In this document: positions 1 through 12,300 of the stretch, piece by piece
How positions within the stretch are numbered: the stretch's first letter is position 1
Layout of the letters: every line of letters begins with the position of its first letter
Origin: Leptidea sinapis
Taxonomy: Eukaryota; Arthropoda; Insecta; Lepidoptera; Pieridae
Assembly (NCBI RefSeq): GCF_905404315.1
Contig: NC_066276.1
Location: 13,658,001 to 13,722,000, forward strand
Direction: 5' to 3'
DNA: 64,000 bases
Program-made: the position numbers and the translations under genes
The notes under the pieces: generated by a model
The model's database searches: none
Told to the model about the DNA's origin: nothing
Seen by the model: the letters and a program-made list of their open reading frames with translations, nothing else

Positions 1-97
1 CCGAAGCGGTAGTAGTGTCTAGTATATAAGAAACGACATCAAAAAGAATTCTAAAGAAATCAATTTTGAGAAAATAAATGCCTTTTATAATGGCTAA
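1..97 (+). repeat. Dispersed repeat family A, copy 1
   Basis: Bases 1-87 match 12050-12130 almost base for base (shared core ccgaagcggtagtag) and match 28553-28630 in inverse orientation. It probably continues left of the window. It lies in the spire intron only about 30 bases beyond the exon 5 donor. I know similar sequence as a common lepidopteran LINE/SINE-type repeat, but its class cannot be fixed here. Confidence 0.7.
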
Positions 98-125
98 TAA
101 GCATCATCGTAGCGGTAACACGGAC

Positions 126-317
126 CCAGTCGGAGAAGTGCAGACGCCGCAGCTGGTGCTGCGTGGCCGCGGGCGCGCCCAGGTCCTGCGCGGCCGCCGC
201 GTCCCGCACGCGCTCCAGGAACGAGGCCAGCTCGCGGGCCTCCGCCAGCAGCGCGCGGACCACGGCGCGGTAGTGACCCTCGGCCGCTCGCCCGCCGCCG
301 CCCTGCCGCCCGCAGCG
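126..317 (-). CDS. spir: spire coding exon 5 (segment before WH2 repeats)
   Basis: 192 bases (64 codons), phase 0 in and probably 0 out. The acceptor is cgtgtttgttgcag. The residues HYRAVVRALLAEARELASFLERV and the terminal DW match the family segment between KIND and WH2. The donor is chosen as TGG/gtccgt, which ends the exon on the conserved DW; a second possible donor four bases further on (GTCC/gtgtta) would shift the phase. The next exon is outside the window. Confidence 0.88.
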
Positions 318-3300
318 CTGCAACAAACACGCCCGGAAGAGATAGAGATCTATCGTCTTCATCGGTGACACCATAGACCAAGTATACTAACTATAGGCCG
401 ACCGTCTATCTGAGTCCTCGCCTGCGGGGTACAGGGGCGCGGGGGTATGACGACAAAGGGGGCTGAGACAGGTGCGGCCGGCGGGGGCGCTTAGTGAAAT
501 GAGCGATTACAAAAATTCGCTCGCCGCCGGTTTGGCTAGGCCAACATGAGGCAGATAAGATCCTATATATATAGGTACATAATATAACACAAGTGTTTCT
601 TTCACTATCACTTTTACACCGTAAAACACAACACCGCACCATATTTCCGTCGATTCTACTTAAAATTGTCACTGATTTTGAATAAATAGTGGATATTTCA
701 CACGTTTCACAACAATAAACGTAAAATAAAAGTATACAAAATATCTGTGCTCTCAACTTTGTTTAGCACACCGGGTCAGCTGACCTTGAAAAAACCGGCA
801 CGCATGGCGAAACAAAAAATCTAAACACACTATCTCATTTCTTTACATAAGACTCGCATAAGTTTTTCTTTTTCTCGTGTGAGTGAGACGGAAGCTATCA
901 ATTAGTCTAGTTACTATACTTAGTCTATGGGTGACATTTTCTATTCCTCTAAAATGTCGGCACGCTTGTACTACTCGTATTGTCCTTATATTTGTATTTA
1001 AAAAAAGCCCGCTAAGTTTCTTGCGCCCATTAGTCTATTTTGAATGGGTGGTAGTATTGGAAATTCAATAAGTGATTTTGAATAAAAATATTTGAATTTT
1101 CAATCCGACAGTAAAATAAAGCGGTAACGCATATCATTGCTTTTTTATCAATTTAAATCAAAATAAAATCAAAATCACTGTCTTCATATAGGTCACGGAA
1201 ATAACACACCATATCAAAAAATTACCTTTCCTATTAAATTTACCGCCACTTCGTAAAGGGTTGAGCTAATGTGAAGAAGTAGCAAGACACTCACTAGTTC
1301 ATCGTTTTACAAATCATTTCAATTAAGATATATGTCAACACATACACGGATAAATAAAATAAAAAAATTTAAATTAATACAAATCAAAAGTTATACAGTA
1401 CAGTAATGGCGTCATGGACACACTCCATTAATAAATAAAGGAATTTCGCTAGGATATTACTAGCGATTACTATAAAAAATATAATTATTTTAATTTAAAG
1501 AATCTGAAGCAGAGTTTCTGGTAACAGGATCATCCTGCCAACACAAGTAGCGCCCGTTGGCGTTAAATTTGTAATTATTAATATTACAACTAATATTATA
1601 ATTATTAATATTACCGACTTCAAAAAGTAGGAGGTTCTCAATTCGATCGGATTTTTTTTGGACGTATGCCACGTACACCGATTACGCTGAGATTTATGAT
1701 CCGATTTACATGATTCATCTCTAGATCCCATAAAAATAAAGTTCTCCGTTCCCGTTTCCTGGAATAGTTACTTAAAATTATCTACTCAATATATGGCAAT
1801 AAAAAGCAACGAAATCTTAAGTAGGTATGGTTTACCTGAGTTAACCTAGAAAAATCCTACTGTAGTTTACAGAACAACCTATTGCATACACTGCCGATGC
1901 CTGCAGTGCATGTAGGTCAATGAATACGAATGTCAAAAGTTTTCTTTTCTTTTTATATTCTACCGCCACTTTGGAAGGAATATTGAGCTTTATTGAGAAC
2001 TGGCATATAAGAAAAAGTAAATGTAAATTAAAACGTAAAAACAAGAGTAATTGTGCACAGTAGATGCATGAATCCACACAAACAAACATACATCTTGATT
2101 AAAATTGGGGTGAAGTTCAGATGACTGGTTAGTGACTATGTTCTTTCCGCGACTTCGACGAAGTAGCGGGTAAAGCAAGGTTTTATATATGTATATAGTA
2201 TAATAACTATATTATTATTAGAACTCAATAACCTTTGTTATTTTTTTATTAATTTACATTCCTAATAGTCATGACATTTAAGTATTTTTGTTGGATCACT
2301 TTACACAGAGTGTAATTAAAATAATATATGAAACGATGAAACTGTCAATGTTGATTTAAAAGAAATATTAATATTATGTAAGAAAATCAACATATTATTG
2401 TGATTTGCTCATGTATGCTACAAGTGCCGACATCTGTGTTCACGTAGCGTAACCATGTATGGAATGTGAGATTTCAATAAATAGTTAGTCTATTGTTCGA
2501 ATGCACACGGTTGTTTCATTAGTGGCAGTGAGTTTTTAGCCAATTCTTCCAATGATAGCTTGTACGAAGTGGTGGTTAATGGCAAAATGTCATTAATGGG
2601 CGTCATATCGTTGCGTGTGTGGGACGGGCGCGGGCGGCGGGTGGGACCACTGGATAGGCTGTTCCATTTTTCCAGCAAATATTTTGTGCCTATTTGAAGC
2701 GCCATTCGCACACGAGCGTCCGGAGACCAAATTTTGACGTTTTATATAAATGGCTGCGACGGATTTTTACATCTTGGATTAATTTCGTTAATTTTCCGTG
2801 TTATTTATACTTCAAGAATTAACGAAATAAAGAATACAATGTTTTTTTCGTAAATAGTTTCACACCATCTATCGATGTTTGCTGAGGTTGTCGTCAGCAG
2901 TAATTTTAGTACCACAGACTCTCGCTACATGGCCAACAGCGCCAAAATAGCGAATATCAAACAGGCACAAAAGCACTTCGACAGCTGCCAGTCCAGTGCT
3001 ACATAGTAAAGGTCAGTGGGCGGGACATTCACCTGCACGATATCAGCGAGCCGCGGTGCGGGCGGCCGCCGGCGGGCCCGCGCGGCGCGAGGCGTCGGGT
3101 CGGCGTCGCGCTCGATGCCCTCGTCGTCGGTGTCCGTGCGCGCTCCCTCGCCCTCGGAGTCGTCGTCCTGCTCCTCATTGCCATCTGGAAAACATAATAA
3201 TAAATGAGTTGTGCTGGCAAGAAGCAGGCTCCATATACGGATACCAGACAAAGATAGAGACTTGCAGGCCCCAAGCTGTACTGAGAGATCACAAAGATGA

Positions 3301-6300
3301 AGAAGCTTCTTAATGTGGGAGATTCACAATGTCGTCACAATGCCGTCTCACGCCTTCGCGCTTGGGGAACTCGTACCTTGTAACCGTTGCTTAGTCTTGC
3401 TGGAAATTCCGCGGTATATTTTTTGATTAGTATTGCTCTTGCTACAATCTCTTGAGACACTTTGGCTCAAGTGTTTCTTTTTTATTCACAAAAATAAATC
3501 TTCTCGTTTGTCAAGTAGTGTGAACGTATATATATTGGTTTTTCTTTAAATCTAATCCAGATGCTCTATGCATCAGGCTGATGTGACACCAATGTTGCAC
3601 TTTCCATTCAAAGCCGGGGCGGGTCGCTAGATTTGTTTTGAGATGGGTTTTTTTTAATGATAAACGCGCAAACTTGAGTCTTCTGGGGATTAAATTGGAC
3701 AAGGTTCAATTTACCCTATTCCGCGACTTTCTCAAGAGAGAACTCGATTGAAGACACAGGTTAGTCCCGGCACTGGTAGACGATTTGCAGAGACCTAGAT
3801 GGCCTGTGTGTTACCACGCTGCAATTAATGAAAAACAAAATACGTAACGATGATATGTGATCCCAGTGTCTTTCTTATTTCTTGTATTATTTTTACAAAG
3901 TTTAACTACGCAACTCGGCATTTCAGTTTCAATTGTTAGCAAAGATCAACAGAACAAGTGTTAAACTTTGCTAATAATTGAAACTAAAATGACAAAAATT
4001 GTTCGAGACTGCCCACTGCCCACTTGGCCTTAATATAAGTTGCCTCACTTTGTGACTACGCCTGCGGTATCTAGTTGGAGCGCAACCAATCCTTAATCTA
4101 AGATTTAATAATTACATATTACATCACATGTATTTGACTACTACCATGATATGAATAAGGACAATATTACAAAATGGACGACAGAGAAGTTAATTCTAAA
4201 TGTGACAGCACCTTCACTAATTGTTATGGATAATGCTAAACTCGCCCACACAAGCCAATCATATCGTTGATATAAAAAATGGCTGCTTGAAATTGATTTG
4301 CATTATAATGATATATAATGCAAATCACTTTCAAGATATATCTTTGGCATAAATATCAACCACTTGAAGAAGTGAAACAAAACGTGTCTGCGCCCGTATA
4401 TGAGATAGATGAAATATAAAAATCGCACCGTCACGAAGATTTTAGGCTCCCACATGAACATTGCAAATTGAATCCTATAGAAATGATGTGAGGTATAATG
4501 AAGCAAACAAGTTGCTGATAAGAAATAACAGTTTAAAAACCTAAAAATACACGCTTTTTATAGAAAACCAAAGTAAAAAACAGAAAAATTATAGATGTAA
4601 ATTATACTTATAAGATAACAAAAATCGTATATTGCAAATTGTAAAATGGAATAATTTTATCAAATTAATGTATCGTCATGTGTCCTCGATAAATCTACGA
4701 GTTTGAAAGAAATCTGACCGTTTAAAGTGGGCCGAAATCGCGCCCATATGAGTCGGTTACAAACAAAATATATTCATACACGTGAAACGAAAATAAGGCG
4801 TGTTAAAAGGTAACTATAGGCCTGCAAGTGACATTAAATAGTTAATAGATGAAGCTTTCTCACAAATGTAATGTAAAGGAAATTAAAAACGATTTCATCA
4901 AGCAAGAGTAACTGAAATGCTGGAAAAGTGAATATAATAAATACCGCTTTAACTTCATCATCTGATGAAGAAAAAGAAATGCAAGGAGAATGCTTGGAAT
5001 CGTTTTCTAGTTTTGAATAAGGTGTTAAGTTTGACATGACATATTTTGTACGTTAAGAACCCAATGTATAACAACATTCTTCATACACATAACTAATATA
5101 TTTCGTGTTCATAAATACTAAAGACATAAATAAAAATTAAACAGAATCAGTATTAAGAAAGTTTGAAACTAAATCAGAGGTCGAGTAGGTGTATTAATAA
5201 TAATGCTCTTAATAATTTTGCGTATTTTCGGAGAAAGTTGAATATTGATGCGATCGGATGCTTAACGAGAATAGAGGTCGCGGAACAGACACTTCCATAT
5301 CTGACACACTATGGTATGTGTTAGCTACCATAGCTCCACATTGGTGGTAACCGCTATCTTCTGCAATATTCACAAATAAAAGTTACGTTTTAATACTTTA
5401 TAACAAATTAACAATTTTTTCAAGGGGTGCGCTCTTTTTATCTATTTTCTTATTCTCGCTCTCTTTAAATTATTTTTTTAAGGAGCCACAGTCTGGCTCC
5501 GGCCGAGAAAATAAGGCACAATAATTTCAGTGGACCTCTTTTTCTCTTTGAATATAATTTGATCAGATACGTACATTAAATATTTATTAAATGTAATAGT
5601 CGTAGTAATCTAAACTAATATTAAAGAGACGAAAGATTTGACTTGTTTGTTTGTTTGTATTTAATAGGCTCCACAACTACTGAACCAATTTGAATAATTC
5701 TTTCACTGTTGGGAAGCTACATTATCCCAGATATAGGGTACATATCATTTTCAAAAAAATTTGGGTTGCCTACTAAAAGTCCAATAATGTAACCCAAGAT
5801 GTAAAAATATGTACGCGAACGACGTCGCGGGTTATCAGCTAGTCGTTTATAAATTGTATGTTATAGCAACCGTTACATTTGTTAACAATTCATTTTAATT
5901 ACGCAATACCATTTTTCACGTACGAACGGGCCAGGCTCGTCTGGATTAATTACCACACTGAGAGAGTACCTACTGGCTCTACCAGAGTCGGAGAATCCCT
6001 CCCCGACCATTTTCGCTCGGGCCGCCTGTCGTATTCTGGGGCACAGAACCGCAAATGTCTGAGGACAAACGAGACAGTAATTCTAGTCTCGGCACTTTTG
6101 GGGCTAGGGACCAGTCTGCTCTCTGGCTCCATATAGATTTTGAGGCTCTATGCCTGAAGTACAGTTCCGACACACAACTGTTCGGTGAGCTCTGTTTCCG
6201 TTGGACGTAAGGAAGGTCGAGCGGGCTGCAAGGTATTTCATCAATCGTGCTTATAACGTGTGGCCCTGTTTTATTATAAGTTTATAAGTTGACGCCGGTG

Positions 6301-9300
6301 CTAACGCATTAAATCCGGCACTCATACTCAAAAGGCGCAGTCCCTGACTCATGGAAGTCAGCCCTGGTCCATCCAATCCAAAAAAAGAGACAGTTCGGAT
6401 CCGGAAAACTACAGGCCTATAGCTATTACTTTACCACTTAAACAACCCCATTTGTCGTATCACCGCTCTTCGACATCGCTTCCCTTAAAGCCTCACCTAG
6501 TATCGCAATACGGGTTCTCAAAATCTCGAGCGATTGCCAACTCCGCGGTCACCTGGAAGGCAAAGCTAAATAGGCTTTAAAGAAGCTGGGCGTATTTACT
6601 AGCGCTCTACAAAGCGCAAATCCCGCCACATATAGAGTTTTGCTGTCATCTCTGGTTTAGCGCACCCCACTATCAGCTCGAACAATTTGACCACGTGCAA
6701 CGCAGAGTTGCTCGAAGCAGTTCTCTGTGACGAATTCCATCACTTTGCGTTGCGTAGAGACGTCGCTTCATTGTTTTACCGCATTTATCACGGGGAGTGT
6801 TCCGAAGAGCTGTTTGACTGCCTGCCGCCGAATTCCACCTTTGCACGAGACGCCATAATTAAGAATATCATCCCCAACATCTGGATGTGTGAAGGAACAC
6901 TCACCAGTTGGCAACTCCTGTAGGGATCTTGTTCGTTTAACGCACGATGGACGATCAAATGTAAGGTACAAGTACAATCGATATCCTTCTTAATATAGTA
7001 TATTAATATACAAGTGATTACATTTGGCGTACCTACATTACATATACCCATACAGCCTACTTCAAAATTATAATATTAGTAATAAAATGCATATATTTTA
7101 TAACTAATAATTGTGAATTATAAATAATTTGATAATAATAAATGTTTTTTCGTCTTAATAAGGGACACATTTATGTATTCATAAAAATGAAAATGGATTG
7201 GCATAAAACCGCTTAAATTGAAAACCCTTTGTCTTAATCTTTGTAGGGATAATAATTCTATTATGCACTAGTGTGCAATATTATTGTGCTTGTCGGACTG
7301 TGGCCCTAAGAACGATGTAATAAGGCTCAATTTACTAGCGTGTTGAAAAATATATAACATCCACGAAACCACATTGGATATGGGAACTAGATCAACGGGG
7401 CGGATCACCGCTAACGCCTTCAAATACATACAGGTACTAAAGAGATGTAATAATTACAGCTGATACAAATCAGAACAAAGAATAGCCGGAAGTCATTATT
7501 TCGTAAAAAGTACTGTTGCTTAAGTGCTGACTGGCAGACAGGTACCGATCTCCTAAGATAATATAACAAATAATTTCTAGTTGGTGGTCTGTGTTGTTAA
7601 CGTTTGTGTGTTGAGCGTCCAATTTCGGCTGCAATCTTCAACGATCCCGTCAACATAAATAAATTAACATTAAAATTTATGTCTATTATAGTAAAAGTGA
7701 AATGATCCTCTTTGAGGGCCGAATGCTCTGGAATCTGAACGTTTAAAGATTTTGTAAAACATAAAATACTATGTAATAAAAATATTTAAATAACGCTATT
7801 ATCAACTTTAAATTTGCTAATGCTTCTAAACGATTGGTGATATTTTTATGGCTCTTACAAGATGAAATAGCTAATATATTTCTCTAAAAACTGAGCGTTT
7901 CAAAATTTAAAAATAACATAATATAACGTTGGCATAAGGGACATTATACTGCTGCTACTAAAGACCGTCCAAGGGTTCCACGTCCGTGTGCGGGCAACGG
8001 GAGGCAGTGTATCGCTGACTTACACACGAGGAGGCTGTACGTAACGCTGTCAAAATCAAGTGTACAAATTCACTGCAAGAAGTGTAGAAATGCGTTAAAT
8101 TACCCTTGTAATGTCCACTTATAGACATTTATCACAAAAGTCAAACGAAATCGAAAACACCATATTAATTGAAATGAGTAGAAACTAGGATAGGCTACGT
8201 GACTTTTTCCATGTGATGTATGTGGTAATTTAGATTTAAGCAGTGTAGTAAAAGTGTTAAAAAGCTTCTGTTTACCTTATATTGTCAGTTTTTTATTCGA
8301 GCAATCTCTGAGTAAATTTTATTCGTAAGGCCATGACCATCTTAAGAGTTAAATATAACAACGCATTTAGAATGATTTTGGGTCTGTCGCGTTATTGTAG
8401 CGCTTCCTTAGTGTTTGTATTGTAAAGGGTTAATGATTTGTAAGCAGTAATAAGAAAAAAGATTTTTTCAATTAGAGACCGCATTAGTAAAAGTTCCAAT
8501 ATTGTTTTAAATGTAATTAATAATTTTGAAAATATAATGAATAGACATTGGCTGTTAAAATTAAAGTGTTCAAATAATTGTAGTTAATGTGTTACTAACC
8601 CTAGAATAAGATTTTACTAACATCATATGGGCTATGGCCTGAAATAAATGATATTATTATTATTTCGGAGCAACCTGTAAGAAATCTAGTAGCCTCGGGC
8701 TAGCGTAGGAAATGACTCCTACTTCGTGGCGTATTATGTAAACACGTAAGGGTGTTTAAAATTTTGTTTCTTAAATGTATAATTTGTTTGTTTGAAAATT
8801 TCAAATATTTACTTTAAATTTTAGAATTTTTCATGAGTAACGTCTCTACCCGTGTGTTCATTTAACGTCGCCATAATTGCACGCTGTATATATTTACATC
8901 AACAGTTCTTCGCTGGGCGGTCTGTATATCTGACTGACCTGTCTCCGAGGTGCTGGTCATCTCTCCGATGAGCCGCTCCAGCTCGGGCGACATGAGCCGC
9001 TCCTCGTCGTCATCCTGCGCGAAGTCCAGCGCCTCGAACACCAGCAAGCCCAGCGCCTTCACCAGCTGCGACCAACAGTTACCAATCAACTACATGTCCA
9101 CAAAGGATTCACACACACAATTAGCGCACTTGATATCCGCATCATAAAACATCATGCAAGCATTTTAAGTTACATTTCTGTAGGCGCAGTGGGGGTACGA
9201 TAAACACGGCGGAAATGACATTCAGGGGGCATATTCAAAAGTATTATTTATTTACAATTAGATACAATAACAAATAACAGTTGTCCTGTTATCTGTTATT

Positions 9301-12300
9301 ATCAACTAATACCAATTACTTAAGTACAGGATATTTAATCTGATCCTGAGATCCTATTAAAATTGTACACAGCATTAATCAAATACATTAAGAAAATAAA
9401 AGTGGACTGTTGTGTCCAACACTTATTATTAAACAACATAAAATGTGATTTAAGTTTAACATAAAACTATGGAACGTAAAAGCTAATTAATATACAGCAA
9501 GAAGAAAGAAGCAAGAGAATATCAATATCAGCTTTATTGATGTGGGTGTTATATTTAGTTCTATCCTAAATAGCCTTTTCTTTTTAAATTTTAGCTGAAT
9601 AATAAATATTAAAATAACAAAACTCCAATAAATACTCGCGAAATAAAAAATATCGACACACAATGCTATAGGTTGAAGCACAATGTGACGTCAAAGTATA
9701 AAGTCCATTGTACACAGAATTGCTGGTATGGTGGCAAGTTATTAATTTCGGTGATTAGCGATATATTACATTTTATCTTGGTTTTTTTAAGATTATATAA
9801 TTATTATTTACAATGACTGTAAGTGGATTTGTTAAAACGCAATCAGATACTCTTCTAAAAATAGACGCGGTTATGTTGCTATTTGATATCAATGTTATGG
9901 TTCTGTTACATTTATAGAGTACGAAACAATAAAATTATAAACTTAATTATGAAAAATAAGATGTTCGTTGGTTAAACTCACTTCAAAACAGCCTTAAAGT
10001 GCTCAGATAGTTGAGTCTCTTAGAACTAGAAAAAAATACATTATCTTAGTGCACTTTTCGAAATATTTTCGAGATATAGAGCAGGGTCGATAATTTTTTG
10101 AAACCAAAAAAAAAATTAGTAGATTCTCTACTTGGGTTTACCCATTAGATAAGGAAGAGAATATAAGAAATACGAATAGAAAAATAAATTACGGGCGATC
10201 TGAAGTCGTCCTTTTCATATCCCAGATACAGTTCAATCGAAAATTCACCCGTCAGCAAATAATTTTGTTTCAAAAAATTCGTTTCGAATTTGTTCGTTGA
10301 AATCTCTACTTTTTGATGGTGTAAAAAATAAACATAACTATGGTAAATGTTCTCACAAAATGCTAAGAAAAAAAAAGCGTACGCAAGGCATTCGGATTTT
10401 GGATAACAAATTATTTATATATGCCAAAAATCAGAGGACTAGGATTTGAGCCTTGAGGCATGCCAGTACTAGCAAGAAACGGAACTGTAGGTCTACTCTA
10501 ATTCAACGAAAATCGTTTCGGATGCTTCCTACTACTGTTCCATTCGTTTCGAAGTTTCGTCCCGAACGTCATTGCTTGACATTTCGAATTTATAAACCTA
10601 CTCTAATTCATTTACATTCCGAACGAATATCAAGATGACAGCTGTTTGTTCGGAATTATAACGTCAATTTGACGAAACCAAAGATGTTTTTCAAGAATGA
10701 TTTTCGTTTGTGTGTATTTGGTTGGAAATTGGCATGAAATGGTTTTAAGAATGCTATTAATCGAGGCTGCTCTACGCGAAGAACATTAAGAACAGAAAAA
10801 ACCAACGCCGCTTATGCAATCAATTTAATATTAGTGAAATTGCCTACTTAAGAGTTTGTAGGAAATTACAGAATAAAATTAATGTTACATAAGTTATGTA
10901 TCAGGGGTGGTATTAATATTCCCTAGTTCACAGAGGATGAACTCCAATGTGAAAGAAGCAGGCAGGTTCCCTTTTAATCAGCTCCATCTTCACGTCAAGC
11001 TCTACAGGCAGGTCGAAGGCCATGAACTGCATTATTACAACTGTTAGAAAGGATAAAGGTAGAACTTTATCTTACTTATTCCTTCCTAACAGTTCATGCC
11101 CTTCGACCTGCCTGTAGAGCTTGAGGTGAAGACGCAGCTGATTAAGAGGGAACCCGCCTGCTTCATTCGCATTGGAATTCATCCTCGGTGAACTCGGGAA
11201 TATTAATACCGCTCTTGATACATAAGTTATGTAAAACATAGCATGCTATAATTTTTTTTATTCTGTAATTTCCTACAAACTCTAAGTCGGGAATTTCATT
11301 AATATTAAATTGATTGCATAAGCGGCGTCGATTTCTTCTATGTTCTTCACGTAGAGCAAACCAATTTGCAACAAAATACACACAAACGAAAATCAAAAGA
11401 TAACATCTTTGGTTTCGTCAAATTGACGTTTAAATTCCGAAGAAACAGCTGTCATCTTCATATTTTCGTTCGGAAAGTAAATGATTTAGAGTAGTTTATA
11501 AATTCGAAATGTCAAGCAATGACGTTCGTGACGAAACTTTGAAACGAATGGAACCGTAGTAGGAAACATCCGAAACTTCGTTTTTCATTGAATGAGAGTA
11601 GACCTACTGAAGTACTTATTTGACATATTTTCATTGCGTCTGTAATACAGACATTTTTGTTGCAATAAGTTACTACCCAACGTTGTATGAAATAGAACTC
11701 TTCAAATTAGTTGGATTAATATAATGTTCATATCAATCGTTCACCATTCGTTCACGAATATTGTCTATGGTTCCAAACTTCGTCAATGTGCCCTAACACA
11801 AAATAGAGTAGGGTCACTATCGAAACTTCGTTTAAATTTTTTTCGTTTACGAAGTTTCGTTTCGGAAAAAGAGAGTAGACCCCCTGACTCCTGACACTTA
11901 TCGTTAATTGTGTCACAAACAGCTGAAGTATATACCAGTACGTTAGAAACGGTTGAACGGCCAGCATGGAAACCATGCTGATACGGACTTTAAAGTAGGC
12001 TTAATATAGTTAAAATGTGCGTGCGTACACAAGACTAGCCATTTGTTTCCGAAGCGGTAGTAGTATCTAGTAGTATAAGAAATGACATCAAAAAGAATTC
12101 TAAAGGAATCAATTTTGAGAAAATAAATAATAATAATAATGTTATCGGCTATTTCTGGCATGCCAAATTATTATTAAGTATTAATTCATTTTTAATTTTG
12201 ATAACAAAATTCTAGTTATTATTATAATGTAATTTTACTATTTAAAGCAAAACACATTATGTCAACATTGCCCAGTAATTTCACTAGCTACGGTGCCCTT

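Larger units (their letters stand above)
3185..8938 (-). other. spire intron 3 (about 5.8 kb)
   Basis: Contains, in order: a LINE fragment (3645-3816), two small hairpins (3921-3988 and 4286-4335), a Lep1-like Helitron (5609-5842), a mosaic LINE remnant (5928-6893) and a LINE 3' end (8343-8662). In 4340-5600 and 6894-8340 I see only AT-rich sequence. Confidence 0.6.

Noticed and set aside
78..381. Frames on the plus strand and second minus frame over spire exon 5
   Set aside because: Shadows of the GC-rich spire exon; only the frame ending DW matches the family and the splice phases.
406..756. 116-codon minus frame with a Pro/Arg-rich end
   Set aside because: Composition effect of the GC-rich patch at 405-545; it does not join the spire exons in phase.
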